44,876 nucleotides of DNA from Lentisphaeria bacterium (GCA_017502435.1 JAFVUZ010000206.1:1-44876); one strand, 5' to 3'; shown: positions 25,328 to 34,744, numbered from the stretch's first letter. Numbers and translations: made by a program. Notes: a model not told the origin generated them from the sequence alone.

Positions 25328-25927
25328 TCAGCACAGTCCGGCAAAACCCATGAATGCCATGGCGAGTATTCCGGCTGTAATAAGTGCAATCGACATCCCC
25401 TGAAAAGGCTTGGGAATGCGGGCAAGTTCCAGACGCTCACGCAGAGAGGCGAAAAGCAGCAGTGCCAGTGCAAAACCAACTCCGGAGAAAAATCCGAATA
25501 CAGTTGAAGGCAGCACCGCTCTGGCACTTTGGGCATTGATGGTCGCCACACCGAGCACCGCACAGTTGGTGGTTATGAGCGGGAGGTAAATTCCCAGTGC
25601 CCGGTAGAGAACGGGACTTGTTTTCTGAAGGATGATTTCCAGTAATTGCACCAGTCCTGCAATAACGACGATGAAAAGCAGGATCTGCAGAAAACTGAGA
25701 TCGACTTTGACTCCGGCAATCTCTTTTATCTGCAGCAGATAGTGATATATCAATGATGTGCAGAAAGATGCCAGTGTCATAACGAAAATTACCGCACCAC
25801 CCATACCCAGAGCCGTGGATATTTTCTTTGAAACTCCGAGAAACGGACAGATGCCGAGAAAACGTGACAGAACGAAGTTGTAAACAAACACCGCTCCGAT
25901 TGTTAATTCCATATAATTATCAGTCAT
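25328..25927 (-). CDS. rnfA: Rnf complex subunit RnfA
   Basis: A 199-residue six-helix membrane subunit, homologous to RnfE/NqrE. The start is typical (VYNFVLSRFLGICPFLGVS), as is LPLITTNCAVLGVA near residue 110, which contains the Cys proposed to bind the membrane FeS cluster together with the one in the first helix. GAGGT precedes the ATG. It is the first gene of the operon rnfA-B-C-D-G-E-murG, driven by the near-consensus promoter just upstream. Confidence 0.95.
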   Translation of the reverse strand: MTDNYMELTIGAVFVYNFVLSRFLGICPFLGVSKKISTALGMGGAVIFVMTLASFCTSLIYHYLLQIKEIAGVKVDLSFLQILLFIVVIAGLVQLLEIILQKTSPVLYRALGIYLPLITTNCAVLGVATINAQSARAVLPSTVFGFFSGVGFALALLLFASLRERLELARIPKPFQGMSIALITAGILAMAFMGFAGLC

Positions 25928-25977
25928 AAATACCTCTTTTTTGTTGCTTTTGCAGAGCCTATAAAAAGACTGAATGT

Positions 25978-26006
25978 AATATACACCGGTTTAGTATAAA
26001 AGTCAA
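25978..26006 (-). promoter_or_regulatory. Sigma-70-type promoter of the rnf operon
   Basis: On the minus strand TTGACT (26001-26006) and TATATT (25978-25983) are 17 bp apart, about 50 bp upstream of rnfA. A leader of roughly 45 nt follows. Confidence 0.72.
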
Positions 26007-26448
26007 GCGAAATAAAATGTAATTTTTTATTTTTTCGATGCGTCTTTTTGAAGTGTTGAGGCTGAAATAATAATTTTTATTGATTATCTTTTAGTGAAAG
26101 ATAATTTTTTAAGAAAATTTTCTCATTTGAAGAAAATACATGTTCTTTCGTGAAAATGCATTTTTCTTATTGATTGAAAATCAATGCTATAACGTTATTG
26201 CAAATGTGAAAAATTCCGGATTTTTCTGTTGTTTTTTCCGGCTTTGCAACCGGATAAAAAGGGCTTTCCAAGTGGAGTGTTCGAAAGATGAAATAAAAAA
26301 ACGGAATTTTTTGTGAAAAAAAATTGCTTTTTGGCGTTATATGGTATATTTTATAATATGAGAAGAAGAAAAGTTTCTGCCGTATGGAATGTTTCCGCTG
26401 CGGCAAAACTTTGTAAAGTTTTATAAATCACCAAGTAAAGGAAATAAA
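26007..26448. other. Divergent intergenic region between rnfA and pal
   Basis: A gene-free, strongly A/T-rich stretch. It has a small stem with T run (ATTATCTTT 26083-26091 with AAAGATAAT 26097-26105, then T residues), the inverted repeat ATTGATT/AATCAAT (26169-26185) and the palindrome ATAACGTTAT (26189-26198). A likely pal promoter sits at 26324-26357. An open frame of 79 codons at 26167-26406 on the minus strand has no start signal or family resemblance. Confidence 0.5.
26324..26357 (+). promoter_or_regulatory. Candidate promoter of pal
   Basis: TTGCTT at 26324-26329 with TATTTT (26347-26352, 17 bp) or TATAAT (26352-26357, 22 bp) gives a plausible but not unique promoter about 90 bp upstream of pal. 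Confidence 0.35.
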
Positions 26449-27015
26449 ATGCTTAAAAACGCTAAAAATCTGTTGTGGGCAATCTGTATTGCTTTTGTCG
26501 TTGTCGGCTGCAATTCTGTTGATCAGGGTGACGGTGAGGACAAAAATCCGCCGCCCATGGATGAAGTCAATACTTCTGAAGTTGCCGCAACTCCGGGCGA
26601 ATGGGACAATAATGCAACTGACAAATCTCTCGGCGAAAGTCCCCTCGGCGATCTGACTGTTATCCCCGATCTCAACTTCCCGACAATTTATTTCCCCTAT
26701 GACTCCAATAATATCGTCGCCTCTGAAGCAAAAAAACTCGACAAAGTTGCGGATTACCTCAACAAATATGACCTTTATCTGATCGTCGAAGGACACTGCG
26801 ACCAGCGTGGAACCGAAGAATACAACCGCTCTCTCGGTGAACGCCGTGCCAATATCATCCGCGACTATCTCGTCAAAGCCAATGTCAATGCCGCTAAAAT
26901 CCGAACCATCTCTTACGGCAAAGATAAACCCGCTGTTGAGGGCAATAATGAAGAAGCTTGGGGCAAAAACCGCCGCGGTATGCTGCTGCCCGCCCGCAGA
27001 AAAGCACAGGAATAA
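26449..27015 (+). CDS. pal: Peptidoglycan-associated lipoprotein (OmpA family)
   Basis: A 188-residue outer-membrane lipoprotein. The N-terminal signal ends in the lipobox VVVGC, so Cys22-23 is lipidated. After a low-complexity linker, the OmpA-like domain (about 75-180) starts with IYFPYDSNNI and includes VEGHCDQRGTEEYN and LGERRANIIRDYL, with the Asp and Arg that bind diaminopimelate in peptidoglycan. The start at 26449 has AAAGGA and gives a clean signal; an upstream in-frame ATG at 26389 would add an unrelated stretch. It is likely to link outer membrane and peptidoglycan. No tol genes are beside it. Confidence 0.9.
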   Translation: MLKNAKNLLWAICIAFVVVGCNSVDQGDGEDKNPPPMDEVNTSEVAATPGEWDNNATDKSLGESPLGDLTVIPDLNFPTIYFPYDSNNIVASEAKKLDKVADYLNKYDLYLIVEGHCDQRGTEEYNRSLGERRANIIRDYLVKANVNAAKIRTISYGKDKPAVEGNNEEAWGKNRRGMLLPARRKAQE

Positions 27016-27095
27016 TATACAGTTTGTTGTACAACGCAAGTTGTTTGAAAAAATAAAAACATAAATTATCTTAAACTCAAATTTTTAGACTTTTA

Positions 27096-27130
27096 TGGAA
27101 GATAGAACTGGTGGAAGGTTCTATCTTTCA
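27096..27130 (+). promoter_or_regulatory. Stem-loop in the metK leader
   Basis: AAGATAGAAC (27099-27108) and GTTCTATCTT (27118-27127) pair perfectly around a 9-nt loop TGGTGGAAG, and the stem can be extended to 13 pairs with one G-U. It is not followed by a T run, so it is not an ordinary terminator. It sits 40 bp upstream of metK and could be a regulatory hairpin. It does not match the SAM-I consensus that I know. Confidence 0.4.
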
Positions 27131-27168
27131 TATTATGTAAAAAAGTGATCAACCAAGAGGATTTTTAT

Positions 27169-28368
27169 ATGAGTAAGATTAAAACAGACCACATTTTCAC
27201 CTCGGAATCGGTCTCCGAGGGCCATCCCGACAAAGTTTCAGATCAGATTTCCGATGCCATTTTGGATGCCTGTCTGATGCAGGACCCCGACAGCCGCGTA
27301 GCCTGCGAAACTCTTTGTACCACCGATTTGATCGTTATTTCAGGAGAAATAACTACCAATGCCAAAGTAAACTGGCAGGATATTGCACTTAATGTCGTCC
27401 GTGAAATCGGTTATAATGATGAAAAAGTCGGCTTCAGTGCCGACACTGCCAAAGTAATAGTTGCTATTCATAAACAGTCCGCTGATATTTCCCAGGGCGT
27501 CACCGAAGCAACAAATTCCACCGGTGAACAGGGTGCAGGGGATCAGGGAATGATGTTCGGCTATGCTTCAGATGAAACCGAAGAACTTATGCCGGCTCCA
27601 ATCATTTATGCACATCGCATTGTTGAGAGACTGGCTGAACTCCGTCATAATCAGCCCGAAAAGTACAGTTTTCTGCGTCCCGACTCAAAAAGTCAGGTTT
27701 CAGTTCATTACAAAGACGGCATTCCCCAGCATATCGAATCAGTCGTTGTTTCACATCAGCATACTCCTGATATGAATATGGATGATTTGACTGCATTGGT
27801 CAAACAGGTCGTCAAAGAGGTTATTCCGGCAGAACTTATTGATGATGATATTGTTTACTATATCAATCCTACCGGACGTTTTGAAATCGGCGGTCCGCAT
27901 GGCGATACCGGTTTGACCGGACGCAAGATTATTGTTGATACTTACGGCGGTGTCGGTTCTCACGGCGGCGGTGCTTTCTCCGGCAAAGACCCCTCCAAGG
28001 TCGATCGTTCCGCAGCTTATATGTGCCGCTATATCGCCAAAAATATCGTCGGTGCCAAACTTGCAAAAAAATGTGAGATCCAGGTTGCTTACGCTATCGG
28101 TGTTGCCGAACCTCTGAGTATCAATGTCGATACTTACGGAACCGGAAAACTCAAAAATGATGCCGATCTTGAAAAGGTCATCCGTCAGTGCTTCAGTCTC
28201 AAACCCAAAGCCATTGTTGAAACCCTTTCTCTCAAAAAGCCCGGCAATGGCTGGTGTTATCGCGACAGTGCCGCTTACGGACATTTCGGCAGAGATATTT
28301 TCCCGTGGGAGAAACTCGACAAAGTCGCCGAACTGCAGAAAGCCGCAGAAAATTTTGAATGCAAATAA
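27169..28368 (+). CDS. metK: S-adenosylmethionine synthase
   Basis: A 399-residue enzyme that makes SAM from methionine and ATP. Motifs are the N-terminal [16 protein letters not shown], the ATP loop [12 protein letters not shown] and the glycine-rich [19 protein letters not shown]. Length is typical. The start at 27169 has AGAGGA upstream and gives the expected N-terminus [15 protein letters not shown]; a frame start at 27145 lacks such a signal. It opens an operon with adenosine kinase, ahcY, metX and metW, which together make SAM, recycle its product and supply methionine. Confidence 0.97.
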   Translation: MSKIKTDHIFTSESVSEGHPDKVSDQISDAILDACLMQDPDSRVACETLCTTDLIVISGEITTNAKVNWQDIALNVVREIGYNDEKVGFSADTAKVIVAIHKQSADISQGVTEATNSTGEQGAGDQGMMFGYASDETEELMPAPIIYAHRIVERLAELRHNQPEKYSFLRPDSKSQVSVHYKDGIPQHIESVVVSHQHTPDMNMDDLTALVKQVVKEVIPAELIDDDIVYYINPTGRFEIGGPHGDTGLTGRKIIVDTYGGVGSHGGGAFSGKDPSKVDRSAAYMCRYIAKNIVGAKLAKKCEIQVAYAIGVAEPLSINVDTYGTGKLKNDADLEKVIRQCFSLKPKAIVETLSLKKPGNGWCYRDSAAYGHFGRDIFPWEKLDKVAELQKAAENFECK

Positions 28369-28391
28369 ATCCTTGCAGCAAAGGAGACATC

Positions 28392-29372
28392 ATGCGTGAA
28401 ATTTTTCTGCTCGGTTTCGGAGCCCCGCTGGTCGATATCCTCGTCAATGTCAATGATGATTTCATTGCCGCCAATGTCGGTGACAAAGGCGGTATGGATC
28501 ACTGGAGCATAGAAGAACAGCAAAAAAGTCTGGCTCTTGCAGACAATAAATATTCTGTTGCCAACGGCGGTTCCGCCGGAAATACGGTGAACTGTCTTGC
28601 CAATCTCGGTGCTTCATGTGCCATGCTCGGTATGGTCGGAGATGATGAATTAGGCAGAAATTATGCAGCTGAGTTAAGGAATTGCGGCGGCAGTGCGGAA
28701 TATATTTTCACCCATGCTGAACAGCCGACCGGACGTTGTATCTCCTTTATTACTCCGGATTCAGAGCGTACCATGCGTTCAAATCTGGGGGCTTCGAGTT
28801 TTGTGACTGCCGCAGATATAGACAAGGTTGATTTCAGCCGTATTGAAATTGTTTATTTTGAAGGATACCGTCTGTTTGAGATGGCAAGTTTTGATTATGC
28901 ACTTGAAAAAGCCCGGCAGGCGGGATGCAAAATCGCCATTGACTTTGCATCTTTCAATGTTGTCGAACTTTTTCATGGTAAACTCCGTTCTTTGTATGAA
29001 AACAGGGCTTTTGATATGATTTTTGCCAATGAAGAGGAGGCAAAAGCCTTTTTCGGCAATGACGAACATGAAAAAAATCTTACTGAAGCAATGAATTTCT
29101 GCGACATTGCCGTTATCAAACTCGGCAAAGCAGGTTCATTGATCGCCAGAGACGGCAGAATCAGCAGAATTGCTGTAACTCCATGCAAGGCAGTTGATAC
29201 CACAGGAGCGGGAGATTCATGGGCAGGAGGATTTTTTTACGGCTTGTCCCGCAATTACGGCATGGCTGAATGCGGCAGAATCGCATCAGCAGTCAGTGCC
29301 GCAGTCGTTCAGGTGCAGGGGGCAAAACTTCCGCAGGATGTCTGGGATGATTTGAGAAAAAAATATTTATAA
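28392..29372 (+). CDS. PfkB-family kinase, probably adenosine kinase
   Basis: A 326-residue ribokinase-fold enzyme. It has the N-terminal substrate region (GGSAGNTVNCLANLG) and the C-terminal PfkB signature DTTGAGDSWAGGFFYG with the catalytic Asp. The long N-terminus resembles adenosine kinases of the type found beside ahcY. Placed between metK and ahcY, it would phosphorylate adenosine released from S-adenosylhomocysteine and pull that reaction forward. AAGGAG precedes the ATG at 28392. The exact nucleoside or sugar substrate is inferred from context. Confidence 0.82.
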   Translation: MREIFLLGFGAPLVDILVNVNDDFIAANVGDKGGMDHWSIEEQQKSLALADNKYSVANGGSAGNTVNCLANLGASCAMLGMVGDDELGRNYAAELRNCGGSAEYIFTHAEQPTGRCISFITPDSERTMRSNLGASSFVTAADIDKVDFSRIEIVYFEGYRLFEMASFDYALEKARQAGCKIAIDFASFNVVELFHGKLRSLYENRAFDMIFANEEEAKAFFGNDEHEKNLTEAMNFCDIAVIKLGKAGSLIARDGRISRIAVTPCKAVDTTGAGDSWAGGFFYGLSRNYGMAECGRIASAVSAAVVQVQGAKLPQDVWDDLRKKYL

Positions 29373-29387
29373 TATGGAGAATGTATA

Positions 29388-30794
29388 ATGGATTATAAAG
29401 TAAAAGATATTTCACTTGCCGATTTCGGCAGAAGAGAGTTGGATATTGCTGAAGCCGAAATGCCCGGCTTGATGGCATTGCGTGAAAAATACGGCAAAAC
29501 AAAACCGCTTGCCGGTATCAAAATTTCAGGTTCACTGCATATGACCGTCCAGACTGCCGTTCTGATTGAAACTCTGGCTGAACTCGGAGCCAGTATCCGC
29601 TGGGCAAGCTGCAACATTTTCTCAACTCAGGATCATGCCGCAGCTGCAATCGCCGCCCGTGGTATTCCCGTTTTTGCATGGAAGGGTGAAACTCTGGAGG
29701 AATATTGGGATTGTACCTACCGTATGCTTACTTATCCTGACGGCAGCGGACCGGATCAGATCGTTGACGACGGCGGTGATGCAACTTTGCTTATCCACAT
29801 GGGCGTTGAGGCTGAAGATAATCCCGCCATGCTTGATGAACCCACTGATAACAAAGAACTGCAGGTCATCAAAAATCTGCTGAAAAAAATCCGGCAGGAA
29901 AATCCCGGTCACTGGCATAAAGTCGCCGCCAACGTCCGCGGCGTTTCCGAAGAGACCACTACCGGAGTTCACCGTCTCGAACAGATGGAAAAAAATAATA
30001 AACTTCTTTTTCAGGCAGTTAATGTCAATGATGCCGTCACCAAGAGCAAGTTTGACAATATTTACGGCTGCCGTCACTCTCTGCCCGATGGTATCAAACG
30101 GGCTTTGGACGTAATGATAGCCGGCAAAACTGTTATGATTTGCGGTTATGGCGACGTCGGCAAAGGCTGTGCCGAATCAATGCATAATGAGCGTGCAAGA
30201 GTTATGGTCAGCGAAGTTGACCCGATCTGTGCTTTGCAGGCCTGCATGGCAGGTTACAAAGTCTGTACCATAGAAGATGCTTTGAGTGAAGCGGATATCT
30301 TTGTCACCTGCACCGGCAACTGCGATATTATCACTGCTGAACATATGGCAAAGATGAAGGATCAGGCGATCGTTTGCAATATCGGTCACTTTGATAATGA
30401 AATTATGGTTGCCGATCTTGAAAAATATCCCGGCATCGTCAAAACAGAGATAAAAGGTTCATTCTGTCCGGTTCATAAATACACTTTCGCTGACGGACAT
30501 TCGATTTATCTGCTGGCAGAAGGCCGACTGGTCAATCTCGGATGTGCTACCGGTCATCCGTCATTTGTGATGTCAACAAGTTTCTGCAATCAGACTTTGG
30601 CACATCTGGACATTGCCGCCAATCCCGACCGCAAGATCGGAGTTTACCGCATCAGCAAGAAACTTGACGAGGAAGTCGCCCGTCTGCATCTTGCCAAACT
30701 CGGTGCCAAATTGAGTAAACTTACGGAAAAACAGGCCGCTTATATCGGAGTTGAAGTTGACGGCCCGTTCAAGAATGATTTGTACCGTTACTGA
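29388..30794 (+). CDS. ahcY: Adenosylhomocysteinase
   Basis: A 468-residue NAD-dependent enzyme that splits S-adenosylhomocysteine into homocysteine and adenosine. Present are the substrate-site [16 protein letters not shown], the NAD loop [10 protein letters not shown] and [11 protein letters not shown], the [10 protein letters not shown] region and the characteristic end KNDLYRY, whose Lys and Tyr reach into the partner subunit's NAD site. TGGAGAATG precedes the ATG. It is the third gene of the SAM-cycle operon, 15 bp after the kinase gene, and metX begins 16 bp after its stop. Confidence 0.97.
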   Translation: MDYKVKDISLADFGRRELDIAEAEMPGLMALREKYGKTKPLAGIKISGSLHMTVQTAVLIETLAELGASIRWASCNIFSTQDHAAAAIAARGIPVFAWKGETLEEYWDCTYRMLTYPDGSGPDQIVDDGGDATLLIHMGVEAEDNPAMLDEPTDNKELQVIKNLLKKIRQENPGHWHKVAANVRGVSEETTTGVHRLEQMEKNNKLLFQAVNVNDAVTKSKFDNIYGCRHSLPDGIKRALDVMIAGKTVMICGYGDVGKGCAESMHNERARVMVSEVDPICALQACMAGYKVCTIEDALSEADIFVTCTGNCDIITAEHMAKMKDQAIVCNIGHFDNEIMVADLEKYPGIVKTEIKGSFCPVHKYTFADGHSIYLLAEGRLVNLGCATGHPSFVMSTSFCNQTLAHLDIAANPDRKIGVYRISKKLDEEVARLHLAKLGAKLSKLTEKQAAYIGVEVDGPFKNDLYRY

Positions 30795-30810
30795 TATAAA
30801 GGGTGGAATT

Positions 30811-31965
30811 TTGAGTGAAAATACAGAAAAATGGATAGTTGAAGCTAAAGATTTCGTGCTGCCGGAACCGCTGAAACTTGATTGCGGCAAGACATTGAGC
30901 GGAGTTTCACTGCGTTATGAAACTTATGGCAAACTCAATGCTGACAAAAGCAATGCGATAATGGTCTTTCACGCTCTGTCCGGTGATGCTCATATTTGCG
31001 GCTATCACAGCGAAGAGGATGCCAAACCCGGATGGTGGAGCGATATGGTCGGTCCCGGCAAGTATATTGATACGGATAAATATTTTGTTGTCTGTTCCAA
31101 TGTCCTCGGCGGCTGTTCCGGTTCAACCGGCCCGCGTTCGATAAATCCGGAAACCAACAGAATGTACAACAGTGATTTTCCGGTCATCACCATTCGTGAT
31201 ATGGTTCGTGCCCAGCATGAACTTATCAAATCTTTCGGAATCAAAAAACTTCTGGCGGTTGTCGGCGGTTCAATGGGCGGTATGCAGGCTCTGGAATGGG
31301 TTGTGAATTATCCGGAAATGGTGCAGAGTGCATTGCCTATTGCCACCACCACACAGCTTTCGGCACAGGGGATTGCATTCAACTGGGTCAGCCGTGAAGC
31401 AATAAAATACGATCCCAATTTCAAAAACGGGGAATATACTGCTGAAAGTGTTCCGGATAAAGGACTTGCAACTGCACGAATGCTGGCACATATCACTTAT
31501 TTGAGTGATGAATCAATGGGCAGAAAATTCGGCAGGGGCTTGCAGAAAAGTGAAAATTATTCATTCAATTTTGATTATGATTTTCAGGTTGAAAGTTATC
31601 TGGAGCATCAGGGCAGACGTTTTGTTGAACGTTTTGATGCCAACAGTTATTTCTACATTACCCGTGCAATCGATTATTTTGATTTGGCGGGCAGATATAA
31701 TGGAAATCTTGCCAAAGCGTTTGAAAAAGTCAAGAGTTCATTTCTGGTGGTTTCGTTTACGAGTGACTGGCTTTTCCCGAGTGAACAGTCCATTGCATTG
31801 GTGCGGGCTCTGTTGAAAAATCAGATCGAGGTGAGTTATGTCAATATTAAATCAGGATATGGACATGATGCGTTTCTCCTTGAGTTTGAAACACTTGGAG
31901 CGATGGTAAGAGATTTTCTTGATAATGAATACAAAAAAATACCGGAGGCAGGAAAAAATGGATAA
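30811..31965 (+). CDS. metX: Homoserine O-acyltransferase
   Basis: A 384-residue alpha/beta-hydrolase fold enzyme that acylates homoserine in methionine synthesis. The nucleophile elbow is GGSMGGMQALEW, with the catalytic Asp in TSDWLFPSE and His in GYGHDAFLLE; SGDAHICGY and GGCSGSTGPRSINP are typical MetX stretches. The frame opens at 30751 inside ahcY, but the likely start is the TTG at 30811, with GGGTGG seven bases upstream and an N-terminus of MSENTEKWIVEAKDF. Acetyl versus succinyl donor cannot be decided by eye. It overlaps metW by eight bases. Confidence 0.93.
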   Translation: MSENTEKWIVEAKDFVLPEPLKLDCGKTLSGVSLRYETYGKLNADKSNAIMVFHALSGDAHICGYHSEEDAKPGWWSDMVGPGKYIDTDKYFVVCSNVLGGCSGSTGPRSINPETNRMYNSDFPVITIRDMVRAQHELIKSFGIKKLLAVVGGSMGGMQALEWVVNYPEMVQSALPIATTTQLSAQGIAFNWVSREAIKYDPNFKNGEYTAESVPDKGLATARMLAHITYLSDESMGRKFGRGLQKSENYSFNFDYDFQVESYLEHQGRRFVERFDANSYFYITRAIDYFDLAGRYNGNLAKAFEKVKSSFLVVSFTSDWLFPSEQSIALVRALLKNQIEVSYVNIKSGYGHDAFLLEFETLGAMVRDFLDNEYKKIPEAGKNG

Positions 31966-32563
31966 CAGTTTTTTGAACAGCCGCCGTGATTTGCAGATCG
32001 TCAGCCGTCTGATTGAACCGGATTCCAGAATCCTTGACCTCGGATGCGGCGACGGCTCATTTCTGGCATATTTGAAACATCTGAAAAATGCCTCTGTTCT
32101 GGGGTTGGAACTTGAACAGTCTCAGATCGGCAAGTGTATTGCCAACGGAGTTGCTGTGATTCAGAGCGACCTCAACCGTAAACTGGATTTTGCGGATGAC
32201 AAAAGTTTTGATTATGTTATCCTGAGCCATACTCTGCAGGAACTTGAAAATCCTGCTGAATTGCTGGAGGAAATTGTCCGTGTCGGCAAAAAAGCAGTGG
32301 TAAGTTTTATCAATTTCGGTTATTTTCCGAACCGTTTGCAGCTGCTTTTCAGCGGACGTATGCCGCGTAACAAGTCTCTGCCGCATGAATGGTATAATAC
32401 TCCCAATATTCATCTGGGGACGATTGCTGATTTTCAACGTCTCTGCAGAGAAAAAAATATAAATATAGTTCAGTCCATTGCTCTCGGCAGCACCTGGGAT
32501 GCTCCGTTGTGGTTCGGACATAATTTATTCGCTCCCGGATGTGTTTTTGTTTTGAGCAGTTGA
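31958..32563 (+). CDS. metW: Methionine biosynthesis protein MetW
   Basis: A 201-residue class I methyltransferase-fold protein. The SAM loop reads ILDLGCGDGSFLAYL, and the remainder (DYVILSHTLQELENP; FINFGYFPNRLQLLFSGRMP) matches MetW, a partner of MetX in homoserine acylation in proteobacteria and others. The ATG at 31958 has GGAGGCAGGA upstream and overlaps the metX end by eight bases, consistent with translational coupling and a MetXW pair. Confidence 0.92.
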   Translation: MDNSFLNSRRDLQIVSRLIEPDSRILDLGCGDGSFLAYLKHLKNASVLGLELEQSQIGKCIANGVAVIQSDLNRKLDFADDKSFDYVILSHTLQELENPAELLEEIVRVGKKAVVSFINFGYFPNRLQLLFSGRMPRNKSLPHEWYNTPNIHLGTIADFQRLCREKNINIVQSIALGSTWDAPLWFGHNLFAPGCVFVLSS

Positions 32564-32571
32564 GAGGCAAG

Positions 32572-32943
32572 ATGAAAAAAACTGAGATAAACAAAAAAGA
32601 ATATCCTGCTGAAGCCTATACTTTTATTCAGGAACTGGTGAATTTTGCCATCAGCCGGGCGGGGGAACTCCGTCATGTTTCGGGGGCTGAACTGCTGGAA
32701 AACTGCAGATTGTATGCGGCTCAGCAGTTCGGTTTCATGGCACAGAACGTGCTTGAAAATTGGAATATCAACAGCGGTGATGACATCGGAAATCTGGTTT
32801 ATGAATTGATAGAAACTGGTAAATTGAGTGCTTCACCTGGCGACAGCAGAGAGGATTTTTCCATAAAATTCAATCTGTTTGAGAATAATAATTTCCGCAT
32901 TAAATATGAGGCTGAAATCACTGAACCGCTGATTACGGATTGA
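32572..32943 (+). CDS. Minf_1886-family protein, function unknown
   Basis: A 123-residue protein of the Minf_1886 family, named from a verrucomicrobial genome. The diagnostic string is visible: RHVSGAELLENCR, then QFGFMAQNVLENWNI, then DIGNLVYELIETG and DSREDF. No biochemical role is known. The ATG at 32572 has GAGAGG upstream and lies nine bases after metW, so it is the last gene of the SAM/methionine operon. Its stop is only two bases from the stop of the convergent transporter gene. Confidence 0.88.
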   Translation: MKKTEINKKEYPAEAYTFIQELVNFAISRAGELRHVSGAELLENCRLYAAQQFGFMAQNVLENWNINSGDDIGNLVYELIETGKLSASPGDSREDFSIKFNLFENNNFRIKYEAEITEPLITD

Positions 32944-32945
32944 TT

Positions 32946-33794
32946 TTATTGCGACAGCAGATATACGGCAATAATCGCCAATCCGAGAGAGAAGAAGTGG
33001 AAGATATTGCATTTTTCCTTCAGAATAAAATGTCCGAGCAGAAAGGTCAGCGGGAAACTCATTTGTGCCACCGGCAGTACAATGCTTGCATCACCGTAAA
33101 AGACCGAAAGTGCCATGAAAAATACAATTCCGACAACCGGAAGTCCGGAAAAAAGCCCGTATTTGAGTGTCGTTTTTTGCAGGAAATTAAAATCTTTTTC
33201 CCGCAGTAATGCATACAGTATGCCGCCGATGACCCAGCATATACCGTTCAGCCACGGGACATAAATTCTGTCGGCACCATGCAGAAAACCGTATTTGTAG
33301 GTTATGCCCATTGCCGCACGCAGCAGTGCCGCAATAATAACCATTATCAGTCCTGTTTTTGCGGCTTTGCTCCATGTGTTGACTTTTGAGTCGGCGATGC
33401 CGAAAATAACGATGGCTATCAATGCACAGGCAATGCCGCACCATTGAATGGTTTTCAGGCTTTCATTGAGAATGATAACTCCTGCCAGTACGGTCGGAAT
33501 CAGGTTCAAACGGTATATCAAAGATGAAAAGCCTGCGCTCTGGTGCCGCATTCCGTCAATAAGGAGAATGTTTGCTGTCACCGAGAAAAAACCGGACAGC
33601 AGACCGTAGAAAATCGTGGCTTGATAATTTATTCCTTCCGGCGGCAGCCTGAAAAGTGCCAGCGACATGATAATTCCTATCCAGAATATCAGAACGCCTC
33701 TTTTTGTGCTTTTGACTGCATAAAGTTTGAAGATGAAATCATTGGTGCTTGAACACAAAACACAGCAGAGTGCAAAAATAATGCCGAGAGACAT
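32946..33794 (-). CDS. DMT-superfamily (EamA) transporter
   Basis: A 282-residue membrane protein with ten predicted helices in two EamA repeats (first ending near residue 130, IVIFGIAD; second from about 150). The substrate is unknown; members move amino acids, nucleotide sugars or metabolites. AAGGAT lies upstream of the ATG. It is 12 bp after the ftsQ stop on the same strand, so the two are likely co-transcribed, and it converges on the Minf_1886 gene. Confidence 0.85.
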   Translation of the reverse strand: MSLGIIFALCCVLCSSTNDFIFKLYAVKSTKRGVLIFWIGIIMSLALFRLPPEGINYQATIFYGLLSGFFSVTANILLIDGMRHQSAGFSSLIYRLNLIPTVLAGVIILNESLKTIQWCGIACALIAIVIFGIADSKVNTWSKAAKTGLIMVIIAALLRAAMGITYKYGFLHGADRIYVPWLNGICWVIGGILYALLREKDFNFLQKTTLKYGLFSGLPVVGIVFFMALSVFYGDASIVLPVAQMSFPLTFLLGHFILKEKCNIFHFFSLGLAIIAVYLLSQ

Positions 33795-33806
33795 GTCAAA
33801 AAATCC

Positions 33807-34637
33807 TTACTGGCAGACGACTCTGCCGTCAAAACTTAAATTGTAAACAGAAACTTTATCATTTTCAGCATGGGATCTGATAAGAGCAGTTCTCAATGCT
33901 TTTAATCGTATGTCAATGCCGTTCAAACTGTTAGGCATGATTGCCTGCCGCATTGAACCTTTGTTGTAACGGACATAAAATTTGAGAAAGTCTCTGTCTC
34001 TGACATCGACTGCCAGAATTTCAATATCTGAATAATAACGCAAGGTCATGGTTATTATCTGCATTGCATTGTAGAAATCCGGAGCTTTTGAGTTTACTGA
34101 AAACTTTCTGTTTGCGGCAACTCCGGTTATCAGCGGCAGCGGCTGGGCGGAGACCATGCTGTATTTTTTCATAAGAACAGTGCCGTCTTCGTCCACGAAG
34201 TAAGCGTTGTGACGTGAGATTCTGGCTCGTGGAACACGTTCAACGAGATTCAGTTGAATAGTGTCGGGGAGTATGCGTTTGATTTCGCATTCTTTCACGC
34301 CCGGGATCGTGAGGGCTTTTTTGCGGATTTCTTCAGTTTTTATCCGGAAAATATTGTCTTTGCCGATTTTCAGTTTGAGGAAGCCGCCGACAACTTTGTT
34401 TCTGTTGTCCCAGTAACCGTTGCTGACGATGACGATATTGCGGAGCAGGTAATTTGAATTTTCGGTGCATACTGCTTTGTAAATATACATTGAACCGAAA
34501 AAGAGTGCACAAAGCACCGAACCGAATATCAGAAAAAGCAGAACTATTTTCCAAATCATCTTGCTTTCTTCGGACATCGGTTGTGAAGGAGCCTTGTTTT
34601 TGGGCTTTTTATCGTTTTTTTTGACGGATTTTTTCAT
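33807..34637 (-). CDS. ftsQ: Cell division protein FtsQ (POTRA domain)
   Basis: A 276-residue bitopic protein. A lysine-rich cytoplasmic stretch (1-28) precedes one membrane helix (about 29-55, IVLLFLIFGSVLCALFF). A POTRA domain follows (about 65-135: LRNIVIVSNGYW; IPGVKECEIKRILPDTIQLNLVERVPRA) and then the FtsQ C-terminal domain (FVDEDGTVLMKK; LPLITGV). It links early and late divisome proteins. It is separated from murG and has no ftsA or ftsZ beside it, so the usual cluster is scattered. No good ribosome-binding site is seen. Confidence 0.88.
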   Translation of the reverse strand: MKKSVKKNDKKPKNKAPSQPMSEESKMIWKIVLLFLIFGSVLCALFFGSMYIYKAVCTENSNYLLRNIVIVSNGYWDNRNKVVGGFLKLKIGKDNIFRIKTEEIRKKALTIPGVKECEIKRILPDTIQLNLVERVPRARISRHNAYFVDEDGTVLMKKYSMVSAQPLPLITGVAANRKFSVNSKAPDFYNAMQIITMTLRYYSDIEILAVDVRDRDFLKFYVRYNKGSMRQAIMPNSLNGIDIRLKALRTALIRSHAENDKVSVYNLSFDGRVVCQ

Positions 34638-34695
34638 AATTCATATAAATATAACATTAAAACGCAATTTTCACCAGTCAAAAACGAAAAAAATT

Positions 34696-34723
34696 TTGAA
34701 AAAAACAAAAAAAGTGGTAAATT
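34696..34723 (+). promoter_or_regulatory. Candidate promoter of the Ehr-like operon
   Basis: TTGAAA (34696-34701) and TAAATT (34718-34723) are 16 bp apart, about 100 bp upstream of the first gene. The match is fair only, in an A/T-rich region shared with the divergent ftsQ start. Confidence 0.35.
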
Positions 34724-34744
34724 ATATATATGCAGATGTAAAAT

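Noticed and set aside
26167-26406. A 79-codon open frame between rnfA and pal
   Set aside because: A/T-rich, low-complexity (Phe/Lys/Ile) translation with no start signal, inside a divergent promoter region.
27016-27168. A SAM-I riboswitch ahead of metK
   Set aside because: The region is short and lacks the conserved core sequences and multi-helix layout; only one stem-loop is present.
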